A stretch of DNA of 64,000 bases from an uncultured Lachnospiraceae bacterium (lineage in GTDB: Bacteria; Bacillota; Clostridia; Lachnospirales; Lachnospiraceae): contig CAJUMV010000021.1 in NCBI GenBank assembly GCA_910587715.1, positions 7,662 to 71,661 on the forward strand, in the 5' to 3' direction. The first letter of the stretch is position 1, and each line of letters opens with the position of its first letter. The translations under genes and the position numbers were made by a program. The notes beneath the pieces were generated by a model that saw only the letters and a program-made list of their open reading frames with translations, was not told the origin of the DNA and searched no databases. Shown piece after piece: positions 41,237 to 48,963 of this stretch.

Positions 41237-42675
41237 ACCGTTCGCGGACTGTCCAGCTTTTTTAAGTAGGATACGCAGAGCATGGTAATATCGTCGAACT
41301 GCGGGGCTTCTCCCACAAAGGCATCTATGTCAGCCTTCACGGTGGGCAGAAGTTCCGCAGGTTTTTTATCGGTATTTTTCACAAGCACTTCGGAAAGACG
41401 CTCCATGCCGTAAAGCTCGTGCGCCGCGTTAGTTGCCTCGGTCACGCCGTCCGTATACTGGAATATTTTGTCTCCCGGTGAAAGCTGTATGCTGCCGCTC
41501 TGGTACACCATATCTTCCATGCCCGCCAGCACGAAGCCGGGGCGCAGCTTATGGGCTTCGTAGACGCTGCCCGCTTTGGCGATAAAGGGCATCTCGTGTC
41601 CCGCGTTGACGAAAGTAAATTCCCCGGTCACAAGGTCAAGAACGCCCTCGAAAGCGGTGATGAAAAGCCCTTCGTTGTTGGAGCGGCACAGCAGCTCGTT
41701 GACTTCCGAAAAGACTTCGCCCAAATCGACGCCGGGTTTGGTGTGGTCGTTAATCAGCGTCTTGCCGATTACCATAAAGAGGGCAGCGGGAACGCCTTTT
41801 CCCGATACGTCGGCAATCACAATGGCGAGGTGCGTCTCGTCCACCATAAAGAAATCGTAGAAATCGCCGCCCACTTCCTTAGCGGGGTTCATGGTGGCGT
41901 AAATATCAAACTCGGGGCGCTCCGGAAAAGCGGGGAAAATACAGGGCAGCATATCCGCCTGAATCCGGGTCGCCACGTCAAGCTCTGTGGAAATGCGCTG
42001 CCGCTCTTCGCTGTCCTTTATCTGCCGCTCCAGAAGACGCCTTGTCCTTGCGGCAATGGTGGTACAGATGGAAGAGATACCAAGCAGGATCAGGGCGCGG
42101 GGAACTACGAAAAAGAGGGTGGCTTCAAACAGCATTTTACCAGTGATAACCCGTTTTGCGATATCGGGCTCAGTGATCATCAGGTTCAGGTCGCCTTCCC
42201 CGATGTACATGCCAAGATAGATGGAGGCGGAAAAAAGTACCCACGACGCCACAAGCGTAAGCCTTGTCAGATTTTTACTATAATAATGGCAGCTTAAGAC
42301 GATAGGTACCGCCCAGGCGAGCACACCGTGCTTTGGCATGGCGCTCGACAGGATAAAGATGCTGATGATGCCACAGACGACAATGGCGTATTTCAGCCAT
42401 GAGGGTGTACCGTTCGTAACCTTGCAAAGAAGCGTCGGTATCAGGAAAAACAGGATGGTGAAGGGCATACCTATGTTCATGATCATAGGCGGAATGATAA
42501 AGAGGCCTATGATATTAAAAAGCCATGCCAGAGCGCCCACGCCCGCGCATACGGCAAGGCATTTGGCGGCGTAGCGGTTGGCTTCGGTCTCGTTTTCTAA
42601 AAGCGCCTGCCACTGTGTATCGTTGTTTGCATTGGTTTTCTTTTTCTCTTTTTGTTTACGCATCCGGAACCTCAT
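41233..42675 (-). CDS. Membrane PP2C phosphatase (RsbU/SpoIIE-like)
   Basis: A 480-residue protein with about six hydrophobic segments (residues about 38-225), a helical linker and a C-terminal PP2C domain. PP2C metal-site motifs are visible: KEVGGDFYDFF, IVIADVSGKGVPAAL, FQYTDGVTEA and FDDITMLCV. It should dephosphorylate the STAS protein encoded in the same locus and so trigger partner switching in response to a membrane signal. It is transcribed convergently to the other members. Upstream lies the second copy of the 21-bp-spaced repeats. Confidence 0.92.
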   Translation of the reverse strand: MRFRMRKQKEKKKTNANNDTQWQALLENETEANRYAAKCLAVCAGVGALAWLFNIIGLFIIPPMIMNIGMPFTILFFLIPTLLCKVTNGTPSWLKYAIVVCGIISIFILSSAMPKHGVLAWAVPIVLSCHYYSKNLTRLTLVASWVLFSASIYLGMYIGEGDLNLMITEPDIAKRVITGKMLFEATLFFVVPRALILLGISSICTTIAARTRRLLERQIKDSEERQRISTELDVATRIQADMLPCIFPAFPERPEFDIYATMNPAKEVGGDFYDFFMVDETHLAIVIADVSGKGVPAALFMVIGKTLINDHTKPGVDLGEVFSEVNELLCRSNNEGLFITAFEGVLDLVTGEFTFVNAGHEMPFIAKAGSVYEAHKLRPGFVLAGMEDMVYQSGSIQLSPGDKIFQYTDGVTEATNAAHELYGMERLSEVLVKNTDKKPAELLPTVKADIDAFVGEAPQFDDITMLCVSYLKKLDSPRTV

Positions 42676-42725
42676 TTGTTTTTTACTTCTATCTATTATA
42701 ACATGTTGGAATGTGCTTCGATTTG

Positions 42726-42757
42726 CAAAGTATACCGGAAAAAGTACAATCTGTACC
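42726..42757. promoter_or_regulatory. 21-bp-spaced direct repeats, copy 2
   Basis: CAAAGTATACC (42726-42736) and CAATCTGTACC (42747-42757), offset 21 bp, are nearly identical to the block at 37528-37559. The block lies between the phosphatase start (42675, minus strand) and a small plus-strand gene (42901), so either could be its target. Confidence 0.6.
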
Positions 42758-42900
42758 GCCGGGGAGCGGGAGGTTGGAAAAACGGGGTGGCAGTCTGTCT
42801 CCGTATGTGGTAGACTTATCTGGTATGGATTTGGTGTTTACAAAAGAGGAACATCTGTCTGACACGCGGCTATCTGTTTAAGAAGGAAGTGAGGATCGGC

Positions 42901-43143
42901 ATGAGGGAAATGGAGTTTAAGATGGAGCGCCCGGGGCTTCTCAAGGAGGGCGACCGGGTGACGGTGACCGAGGGCGTTCTTCCGAGCAATTATTATTATA
43001 CGATAGACCCGTCACTTGCCATGTCCGGTAATTTCCCGTTTCGGGAGCGGATGCTTGAGCGGGAGGGCGTGGTGACGGAGGTCATTGAAAATGCCAGAGG
43101 GTTTTATGTGAAAGCAAGATTTGAACGTGAGAAGAACTTCTAG
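42901..43143 (+). CDS. Small hypothetical protein (80 aa)
   Basis: An 80-residue protein with no recognised domain. LLKEGDRVTVTEGVLPSNYY and a later GVVTEVIENARGFYVKARF suggest a small beta-barrel (SH3-like or similar). The ATG at 42901 has GAGG 6 nt upstream. The last codons (EREKNF) form the left arm of the structured repeat that follows, so coding sequence and RNA structure overlap. Confidence 0.6.
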   Translation: MREMEFKMERPGLLKEGDRVTVTEGVLPSNYYYTIDPSLAMSGNFPFRERMLEREGVVTEVIENARGFYVKARFEREKNF

Positions 43144-43219
43144 CCACTCACAGCAAAGGCTGTTTCGTGGAGAAGTTCTAAGTCTCACGTAGGAGAATGC
43201 CTGAAATGCGGCATTCTCC
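43127..43219. repeat. Structured repeat with covariation, copy A
   Basis: GTGAGAAGAACTTCT (43127-43141) pairs with AGAAGTTCTAAGTCTCAC (43171-43188), leaving a 3-nt AAG bulge. Inside is an AGC-AAA-GGCT hairpin. A second hairpin GGAGAATGCC/GGCATTCTCC (43192-43201, 43210-43219) follows. Copy B at 48853-48963 has the same plan with compensatory base changes. Confidence 0.65.
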
Positions 43220-43256
43220 GCAGAATATAAAATTGTAAAGGAAGGAGAAGAATATT

Positions 43257-43634
43257 ATGTTAACTAAGGTATCAACAGACAAAGCTCCGGCGGCAATCGG
43301 ACCTTATTCTCAGGGAATCATCGCGGGGGATTTTCTCTTTGCGTCGGGACAGATTCCGATTAACCCTGCCACGGGAGAAATTGAGGGCAAGGATGTGACG
43401 GAGCAGGCGGAACAGGCGATGAAGAACGTGGGCGCGATTCTGGCGGAGGCAGGCACGGACTATACAAAGGTGGTAAAGACAACCTGTTTTCTGGCGGAGA
43501 TGACGGATTTTGCCGCGTTTAACGCGGTGTATGAAAAGTATTTCACCGAGAAGCCCGCAAGAAGCTGCGTGGCGGTGAAGCAGCTCCCGAAGGACGTGCT
43601 CTGCGAGGTGGAGGTTTTGGCGTACTTGAAGTAG
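43257..43634 (+). CDS. ridA: RidA-family enamine/imine deaminase
   Basis: A 125-residue RidA (YjgF/YER057c/UK114) protein that hydrolyses reactive 2-aminoacrylate-type enamines. The family features are IGPYSQGI at residues 14-21, FASGQIPINPATGEI, and the C-terminal RSCVAVKQLPKDVLCEVEVLA motif with the active-site Arg. GGAAGGAGAAG precedes the ATG. The start codon region (ATTATGTTAACT) is itself a near-match to a dispersed 12-mer. Confidence 0.94.
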   Translation: MLTKVSTDKAPAAIGPYSQGIIAGDFLFASGQIPINPATGEIEGKDVTEQAEQAMKNVGAILAEAGTDYTKVVKTTCFLAEMTDFAAFNAVYEKYFTEKPARSCVAVKQLPKDVLCEVEVLAYLK

Positions 43635-43732
43635 AGAAATCATCTGCGCAGAATGATAGTTTACATAATGCGCATCCCTACATTGTGCAAAATTGGATGA
43701 TTTACATAATTTAAGGAAGGTTTACATAAGCC

Positions 43733-44239
43733 ATGAACAAAAACAACATCATATTGATTGGTATGCCCGGCGCGGGCAAGAGCACAGTCGGCGTGGTTCT
43801 GGCGAAGAAGTTGGGTTACGGCTTTGTGGACGCGGATCTGGTGATCCAGAGCTGGGAGGGAAAGCTTCTGCACGAGATTATAGAGGAACGGGGTGTGGAA
43901 GGTTTCTGGGCGCTGGAGGAAACGGTGGGTGAATCCATAGAGAGCGAACGGACGGTGATTGCCACCGGGGGCAGTGCAATATACGGCGAGAATGCGATGG
44001 CGCATTATAAGCAGCTCGGCACGGTGGTGTATCTGTCCCTGCCGCTTGAGGAAATCAGGGAGCGGCTCGGCGACCTCACAGAGCGGGGTGTGACATTGAG
44101 AGAGGGACAGGATCTGGACGGGCTGTATGAGGAGCGGCAGCCGCTTTACGAAAAGCACGCCGACATGACGGTAGACTGCGACGGACGGCAGATTCGTGAA
44201 ATCGTTGAGCAGATTGTAGCAGGTTTCCGAACAGCGTGA
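43733..44239 (+). CDS. Shikimate-kinase-like protein
   Basis: A 168-residue P-loop kinase of the AroK family (P-loop GMPGAGKST at residues 10-18, DADLVIQ, ATGGSA and a lid-like ERQPLYEKHADM). Shikimate kinase phosphorylates shikimate in aromatic amino acid synthesis. Two departures are visible: the usual FRxxE shikimate-binding arginine is replaced in GVEGFWALEE, and ATGGG reads ATGGS. It could therefore act on another small metabolite. The leader has three close copies of a TTTACATAA motif. No other aro gene is adjacent. Confidence 0.75.
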   Translation: MNKNNIILIGMPGAGKSTVGVVLAKKLGYGFVDADLVIQSWEGKLLHEIIEERGVEGFWALEETVGESIESERTVIATGGSAIYGENAMAHYKQLGTVVYLSLPLEEIRERLGDLTERGVTLREGQDLDGLYEERQPLYEKHADMTVDCDGRQIREIVEQIVAGFRTA

Positions 44240-44277
44240 AAATACGAGGGTAAATAAAATCAGAAAGAAAGCGGAAT

Positions 44278-44320
44278 GGGAACGTATCCTGATCGGATTT
44301 GGGAGCGTTCCCGTTTGTAT
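44278..44320 (+). terminator. Probable terminator after shikimate-kinase-like gene
   Basis: GGGAACG (44278-44284) pairs with CGTTCCC (44306-44312), followed by GTTTGTATTGT. The loop is long (21 nt) with some inner pairing, so strength is uncertain. Confidence 0.45.
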
Positions 44321-44419
44321 TGTATATAGGGAGACAGACAAATTTTTCGAGCTTGCATAATCTTTTCCAAATGGCAGAAACTAACGGAAATAAGACGTTT
44401 CGATATGGAGGAAAAGACG

Positions 44420-44776
44420 ATGGATTATATCAATGCATTCTGGGTCGGCGGACTGATCTGCGCGTTGGTGCAGATTCTTCTGGAAAAGACGAAACTTTTG
44501 CCGGGGCGCGTCATGGTGCTTCTGGTGTGCGTAGGAGCGGTGATCAGCTTTGTCGGATGGTATGAGCCTTTTATGGAGTTTGCGGGGGCGGGAGCCAGCG
44601 TGCCGCTTCTCGGTTATGGCAATATTTTAATGAAGGGCGTGAAGGAAGCCGTGGATGAAAACGGCTTTATCGGTCTGTTTCAGGGCGGTTTCAAGACCGG
44701 CGCGGTAGGCTGCGCGGCGGCGCTGGTGTTCGGGTATCTGGCGAGCCTTGTCTTTAAACCGAAGCCAAAAAAATAA
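44420..44776 (+). CDS. spoVAE: Stage V sporulation protein AE
   Basis: A 118-residue polytopic membrane protein of the SpoVA dipicolinate transport complex. Family markers are MDYINAFWVGGLICALVQIL at the N-terminus, FAGAGASVPLLGYGNIL, KGVKEAVDENGFIGLFQGGF and the C-terminal FGYLASLVFKPK. GGAGG lies 8 nt before the ATG. In most spore formers it follows spoVAD directly. Here the two are 8 kb apart, and spoVAC is not in the window. Confidence 0.93.
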   Translation: MDYINAFWVGGLICALVQILLEKTKLLPGRVMVLLVCVGAVISFVGWYEPFMEFAGAGASVPLLGYGNILMKGVKEAVDENGFIGLFQGGFKTGAVGCAAALVFGYLASLVFKPKPKK

Positions 44777-44936
44777 AAATTGAGAAAAATCGCAGTTTTT
44801 GAAGATACGGCACGAATGAATTCGTTATAATATGTAGATGCGGAAAACAAAGCGTCAGCGCGGAGCAAATGGGCGGTGACGGAGGGAGATTTGATTTTCT
44901 GCAGCGAAAACAGGTAGAGGGAAGGAGGCAGATACC

Positions 44937-45506
44937 ATCAACAGGGAAGAACAATTGTCAGCGCTGATTGATTCTTACCAGCATCTTGTCTTTTCAATAT
45001 GCTATAAAATGACATCGGATTATTTTGCCTCCGAGGATCTGGCACAGGAAACGTTTTTATCGGTTTACAGACATCTGGGGGAGTTTGACGGAAGATACGA
45101 GAAGGCGTGGGTGTGCCGGATCGCCACCAACAAATGTTTGGATTATCTGCAGAGCGCGGGACGGCGCAGCATCCCCACGGCGGACCTCGGATTTGAGAGC
45201 GCAAGGGCGCCGGATGGAGGGACGCCTTCCGGCAAAGGCGCAGGAACTGCCGGGGAAAATGAGACGGCAGTACAGCAGACGCCGGAGAGCATCTGCCTCG
45301 AAAAGGAGGTGCGGGAGATATTGCTTTCAAGATGTCTGTCCTTGAAACCTCCCTATGATGAAATCGCCAGAGCATATTATTATGATGAACTGGATGCGGG
45401 CGAGATTGCGAGGCGGAGGGGCGTTAAGAAAAAGACCATACAGACGCAGATATATAGGGCGAGAACCATGCTTCGCAGGATGTATGAAAAGGAGAAGGGC
45501 GCATGA
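44937..45506 (+). CDS. ECF-type RNA polymerase sigma factor (possible AUC start)
   Basis: About 189 residues. Region 2 contains YQHLVFSICYKMTSDYFASE and DLAQETFLSVYRHL; region 4 contains YDELDAGEIARRRGVKKKTI and a helix-turn-helix. A consensus AAGGAGG (44922-44928) lies 8 nt before an ATC at 44937, giving an N-terminus NREEQLSALIDSYQ typical of the family. The next conventional start, TTG at 44955, is 26 nt from the ribosome binding site. The linker between regions 2 and 4 is long and Gly/Thr-rich. It heads an operon with three membrane proteins, probably an envelope-stress system. Confidence 0.85.
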   Translation: MNREEQLSALIDSYQHLVFSICYKMTSDYFASEDLAQETFLSVYRHLGEFDGRYEKAWVCRIATNKCLDYLQSAGRRSIPTADLGFESARAPDGGTPSGKGAGTAGENETAVQQTPESICLEKEVREILLSRCLSLKPPYDEIARAYYYDELDAGEIARRRGVKKKTIQTQIYRARTMLRRMYEKEKGA

Positions 45507-46000
45507 TACATAATATGACGGAAGAGAGAAAAAAACTGAATAGATATGACGTTTCCCTCCCGGCTCCTTTGACTGAGGAAGAACTGATGCGGCTGATTGA
45601 GACCGTTGAAGAACGGGAACTTTTGCACGCGCCGGGACATTTGAGAGGAAATATATTTTCGCACATACAGGAAGGAAAACGGAAAGAAAGACAGCGCGCG
45701 CTTTTTTCTTACCGTGCTAAAGTTCTGGTGGGGATGGCGGCGGCTCTGGCGGTACTCTTCCTCGTGCCTGTGGACGGGGTGGAAACACCGCGGATGCCGC
45801 AGCCAGGTATTCTGGGAACGCTGTATGAAGAGGAAACGGGGAGCGTGGACGAATGGGAGCGGGACGCGCTTGAGACACAGCGGGATATCGAGAGAACATG
45901 GCGACGGTATCTGGCGGGGCAGGAGAGAGCGGACGCGAGAAGGAAGTATTTCAGAAACATTTCGGAAAAGATTACAAATTATAGAACTTGGGAGGATTGA
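45503..46000 (+). CDS. Membrane protein, probable anti-sigma factor
   Basis: A 165-residue protein overlapping the sigma gene by 4 nt (ATGA). An N-terminal cytoplasmic part (about 70 residues, LTEEELMRLIETVEERELL) precedes one membrane helix (VLVGMAAALAVLFLVPV) and a charged extracellular part. This layout and the coupling are typical of single-pass anti-sigma factors, although no zinc motif is visible. The following genes are also membrane proteins. Confidence 0.7.
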   Translation: MIHNMTEERKKLNRYDVSLPAPLTEEELMRLIETVEERELLHAPGHLRGNIFSHIQEGKRKERQRALFSYRAKVLVGMAAALAVLFLVPVDGVETPRMPQPGILGTLYEEETGSVDEWERDALETQRDIERTWRRYLAGQERADARRKYFRNISEKITNYRTWED

Positions 46001-46004
46001 TGAG

Positions 46005-46781
46005 ATGAAAAAGCAGAAGAACAGATTTATGTTGTTTGTATTTTCCCTCTGTCCGGGGGCGGGACATATGTATATGGGACTGATGAAGATGGGGCTGAGC
46101 TTTATGCTTGGGTTTATGGGGCTGATCGCTGTGGTTGGAATAACCGAAATCTCCGTGCTGGCGGTATTTCCCGTCACACTCTACATATACGCTTTTTTCC
46201 ATGCCAACAATATCGGCGGGATGGATGCAGAGCAGTTTGCGGCTCTGGAGGACGAATACCTCTTCGGCATCGGTGCGTGGGATACCAGCCGCTTTAAGCT
46301 GAATATGAATAAGAGAAACCGCAACATCGCGGCGGTGGTCTGTATTGTGCTCGGCATCTGTATGCTGTGGGATCAAGTTTTTGGTATGGTGAGAAGTTAC
46401 GTGGGCTGGGATAATCCGCTCATGCGGGAGATCTATTATTTTACGAGAGACAGGCTGCCGAGGGCTGCCATAGCAATTGCGATTATCTGGTTTGGCGTGT
46501 CGCTCCTTCGCGGAAAGAAGTTTGAGTCTGCGGATACTGACAGGAGGAGTGAGGCGGACGATTATAGAAAGCCTGCGGCGCTGCCCGGGGAGATTGTGGG
46601 AGAGTGGAAGGCTGATGCGGGGAACGCGGACGGACAAAGTGCGGACGAGAAGGCTATGGGAGAGCAGAAGCCGGATGCGGGAGCGCAGAAAGCGTATGGA
46701 CAGAATGCAGAAGCGTACTATGTGGAAGGTCAGGGCGCGGATGCAGGGGATGTGCAAAAAAATGAGCAGGGGGGGGAGTAG
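46005..46781 (+). CDS. TM2-like membrane protein with Ala/Gly/Gln-rich tail
   Basis: A 258-residue protein. SLCPGAGHMYMGLMKMGLSF and the next helix resemble the start of TM2-domain proteins. Four hydrophobic segments lie in the first 165 residues. The last 80 residues are a low-complexity tail with repeated AD/GQ/EQ words (for example GNADGQSADEKAMGEQK). GGAGG lies 9 nt before the ATG. It is the third gene of the ECF operon. Function unknown. Confidence 0.65.
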   Translation: MKKQKNRFMLFVFSLCPGAGHMYMGLMKMGLSFMLGFMGLIAVVGITEISVLAVFPVTLYIYAFFHANNIGGMDAEQFAALEDEYLFGIGAWDTSRFKLNMNKRNRNIAAVVCIVLGICMLWDQVFGMVRSYVGWDNPLMREIYYFTRDRLPRAAIAIAIIWFGVSLLRGKKFESADTDRRSEADDYRKPAALPGEIVGEWKADAGNADGQSADEKAMGEQKPDAGAQKAYGQNAEAYYVEGQGADAGDVQKNEQGGE

Positions 46782-46784
46782 ACT

Positions 46785-47132
46785 ATGGATATGCAGGAAA
46801 AGGATTTGTACAGGGAGGAATCCGGGACGCTGCGAACCCGCCGTGTCGGCTCTGTCACTTTCGGGATGACGCTGATTTTGTTCGGCGTACTGTTCCTCTT
46901 ACATATGGTGGTTCCGACGCTGCACTATGAGCTGATTTTCCAGTTCTGGCCCGTGGTTTTTGTCCTGCTGGGCGTGGAGATTCTGGTGGAGAACCATAAA
47001 AGCAACGCGGAGAAATGCAAGTTTGTGTATGACTTCCCGGCGATTCTGATGCTGGTCGTGATGCTCCTGTTCGCTATGGTGATGGCGGCGGCGGAGTTCA
47101 ATCTGCGGTATTACCAGAATTTTTTATGGTAG
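46785..47132 (+). CDS. LiaI/LiaF-like small membrane protein
   Basis: A 115-residue protein with three hydrophobic segments. RRVGSVTFGMTLILFGVLFL and FWPVVFVLLGVEILVE match the N-terminal membrane module found in LiaF/LiaI and DUF5668 proteins, which respond to cell-envelope stress. It starts 3 nt after the preceding gene and ends the ECF sigma operon, supporting an envelope-stress role. Confidence 0.7.
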   Translation: MDMQEKDLYREESGTLRTRRVGSVTFGMTLILFGVLFLLHMVVPTLHYELIFQFWPVVFVLLGVEILVENHKSNAEKCKFVYDFPAILMLVVMLLFAMVMAAAEFNLRYYQNFLW

Positions 47133-47135
47133 GAT

Positions 47136-47639
47136 TTACGTTTCGTCGTAATCAATCTGCCGCTTGGTTAAAAATTGTCTGACGGCGTTGTCCCAGAGTG
47201 CGTCCGGCGTCTTGTCCATGAGAAAGGTGTGGAAGGCGGTGCCGGTGATGAGCGTGAGGGACGTGCCGTCATATTTTATGTTGATCACAAATGCCTTTAC
47301 CTGATCCGGGGTGACGGCAGTATCGCCCTTTTCCAGAAGGGACGCCGTGTACTCGGGCAGCAGATGCAGCACGAACTGAAAGGCGGTGGGTGTGCGTTTT
47401 CCCTTAATTAAGTCGAAACAGACAGACCGTATCTTTTTCCACTGTGTAAATTCATAAGGTCTGATTTCTTTGTCTTCCCATTCTTCGGAGGTGTAGAACG
47501 ATTTGTTCTCGCGACCGTCTATCGTGAAGGTGTTGTAGGTGCTGATGGATGCCTGTTCCAGCAAAAAGGAGTCGAAAGCGTCCCCGGCAAGAAATTGGTT
47601 CATAAACTGTTTGATGTTTTTTATCTGCAATGCGATCAT
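47136..47639 (-). CDS. DUF5721-like hypothetical protein
   Basis: A 167-residue soluble protein with features I associate with the Lachnospiraceae family DUF5721: IKQFMNQFLAGDAFDSFLLE, STYNTFTIDGR, and FQFVLHLLPEYTASLL near the middle. Function unknown. It is convergent with the ECF operon, with a 3-nt gap. The short minus-strand gene at 47687 lies just upstream and may be co-transcribed. Confidence 0.65.
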   Translation of the reverse strand: MIALQIKNIKQFMNQFLAGDAFDSFLLEQASISTYNTFTIDGRENKSFYTSEEWEDKEIRPYEFTQWKKIRSVCFDLIKGKRTPTAFQFVLHLLPEYTASLLEKGDTAVTPDQVKAFVINIKYDGTSLTLITGTAFHTFLMDKTPDALWDNAVRQFLTKRQIDYDET

Positions 47640-47686
47640 GTGCAGCCCTTCTGTTTTCTTATTTTTATTCTGCTTATTTTTTCGTT

Positions 47687-47839
47687 TTAGTCATCTTCTA
47701 ACATGGATTGAAATATGTCTTTTAATGCCTGAAGATTTTTATTGTCCGGCGATTCTTCCAAAGCCTTTTCGAGCCATCCTAAAGCAAGTCGGATAAAACC
47801 TTGAAACTGTTTATTTGTCATTCCCATATCTGCTACCAT
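47687..47839 (-). CDS. Small protein (46-50 aa)
   Basis: The minus-strand frame encodes MVADMGMTNKQFQGFIRLAL and continues to LEDD. GGTGAAAGG abuts the first ATG (47839). The second Met (47827) lies at a better distance from AAAGGA and would give 46 residues. The sequence is a plausible amphipathic helical protein, with WLEKALEESPDNKNLQALKD in its centre. No family is recognised with confidence. It lies 47 nt upstream of the DUF5721-like gene on the same strand. Confidence 0.5.
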   Translation of the reverse strand: MVADMGMTNKQFQGFIRLALGWLEKALEESPDNKNLQALKDIFQSMLEDD

Positions 47840-48011
47840 CCTTTCACCGCCTTTTAATTGATATGATTATTAATTGGTATAATAATTATAGCGGTTTTGC
47901 GGACAAGTGTAAAGTCTATTCAATTTAGTTGGTTGTTTGATTTGCATAATTGGGTATTCTATGATAGTATAAGTAGTAATAAATACTATGTGAAACGGTT
48001 GCGGAGGCTTT

Positions 48012-48848
48012 ATGGGTTATAAGATTGTGGTGGACAGCTGCTGTGAGCTGCCCGTGGAATATAAAAATGACAGCAGATTTGAGATTGTTCCGCTGGGACT
48101 GGAAGTGGGCGACTATATCATTCAGGACGACGAGAGCTTTAACCAGAAGGAGTTTTTGCAGAAGGTGGCGGCGTATCCGCTTTGCCCCAAGTCGTCCTGT
48201 CCTTCTCCGGAGAGATTCCGGGAGGCGTACCATGACGGGGCGGATGAGATTTACGCGGTGACCCTTTCCTCTCACTTGAGCGGCAGCTATAACAGCGCGG
48301 AGCTGGGCAAGAGTCTTTACGCGGAAAAATACGGCGAAAAGAAGATTCATGTGGTGGACTCCGAGTCCGCAAGCTGCGGGGAGACTCAGCTGGTGGAAAA
48401 AATTGTCGCCTGCAAGGAGTCCGGGATGGACTTCGAGGAGACGGTAAAGGAAGTAGAGACCTTTAAGCGGAAGATGCGCACGTATTTTGTGCTGGATAAT
48501 CTGGAGACGCTCCGCAAGAATGGCCGTTTAAGCAGCGTGAAGGCGCTGGTGGCTTCGACTTTGAATATCAAACCGGTTATGGTGGGAAACCTTGGCGTCA
48601 TCGAGCAGAAGGGACAGGCGATTGGCATCAATAAGGCGCTTGCCCGGATGGCGGACTTTATCGTGGGCGATGTGGAGAGGCCGGAGGAGAGAACGCTGAT
48701 GATTACGCACTGTAACTGTGCGGAGCGGGCGGAGTTTATGCGCGGGCTGATGGAGAAGAGGGCTTCCTATAAACGAGTTCTGATCATGGACACCGCCGGA
48801 GTCAGCAGCATGTATGCCAACGACGGCGGGGTGATTGTGACACTATAA
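48012..48848 (+). CDS. DegV-family fatty-acid-binding protein
   Basis: A 278-residue DegV protein. FakB-type members bind a fatty acid and present it to the kinase FakA. Features are KIVVDSCCELPVEY, SSCPSPERFREAY in place of the usual TSQPS loop, TLSSHLSGSYNSAE, VVDSESASCGE, LETLRKNGRLSS and LNIKPVMVG. The start follows TTGCGGAGGC. It is a stand-alone counterpart of the DegV domain fused to the kinase at 17884-20577. Confidence 0.93.
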   Translation: MGYKIVVDSCCELPVEYKNDSRFEIVPLGLEVGDYIIQDDESFNQKEFLQKVAAYPLCPKSSCPSPERFREAYHDGADEIYAVTLSSHLSGSYNSAELGKSLYAEKYGEKKIHVVDSESASCGETQLVEKIVACKESGMDFEETVKEVETFKRKMRTYFVLDNLETLRKNGRLSSVKALVASTLNIKPVMVGNLGVIEQKGQAIGINKALARMADFIVGDVERPEERTLMITHCNCAERAEFMRGLMEKRASYKRVLIMDTAGVSSMYANDGGVIVTL

Positions 48849-48852
48849 CAAA

Positions 48853-48963
48853 GTGGGAAGTACTTCTAAAGACGTCCCGCCATAGGACAGGGAAAAAGTC
48901 AGCAAAGCTGACTTGGAAGTACTAAGTCCCACTTGGGAGAATGCCTTAGGAGCGGCATTCTCC
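48853..48963. repeat. Structured repeat with covariation, copy B
   Basis: GTGGGAAGTACTTC (48853-48866) pairs with GGAAGTACTAAGTCCCAC (48915-48932) with the same AAG bulge as copy A. An AAGTCAGC-AAA-GCTGACTT hairpin lies inside. Then GGAGAATGCC/GGCATTCTCC (48936-48945, 48954-48963) repeats the second hairpin. It overlaps the end of the LytTR gene and follows the DegV gene. Confidence 0.65.

Noticed and set aside
41551..42297. 248-codon plus-strand frame over the PP2C phosphatase
   Set aside because: It is antisense to intact PP2C and membrane motifs and has no family features.
37650..42675. A sigma-B-type operon
   Set aside because: RsbV-, RsbW- and RsbU-like proteins are present, but no sigma factor gene; the ECF sigma gene at 44937 has its own anti-sigma candidate.
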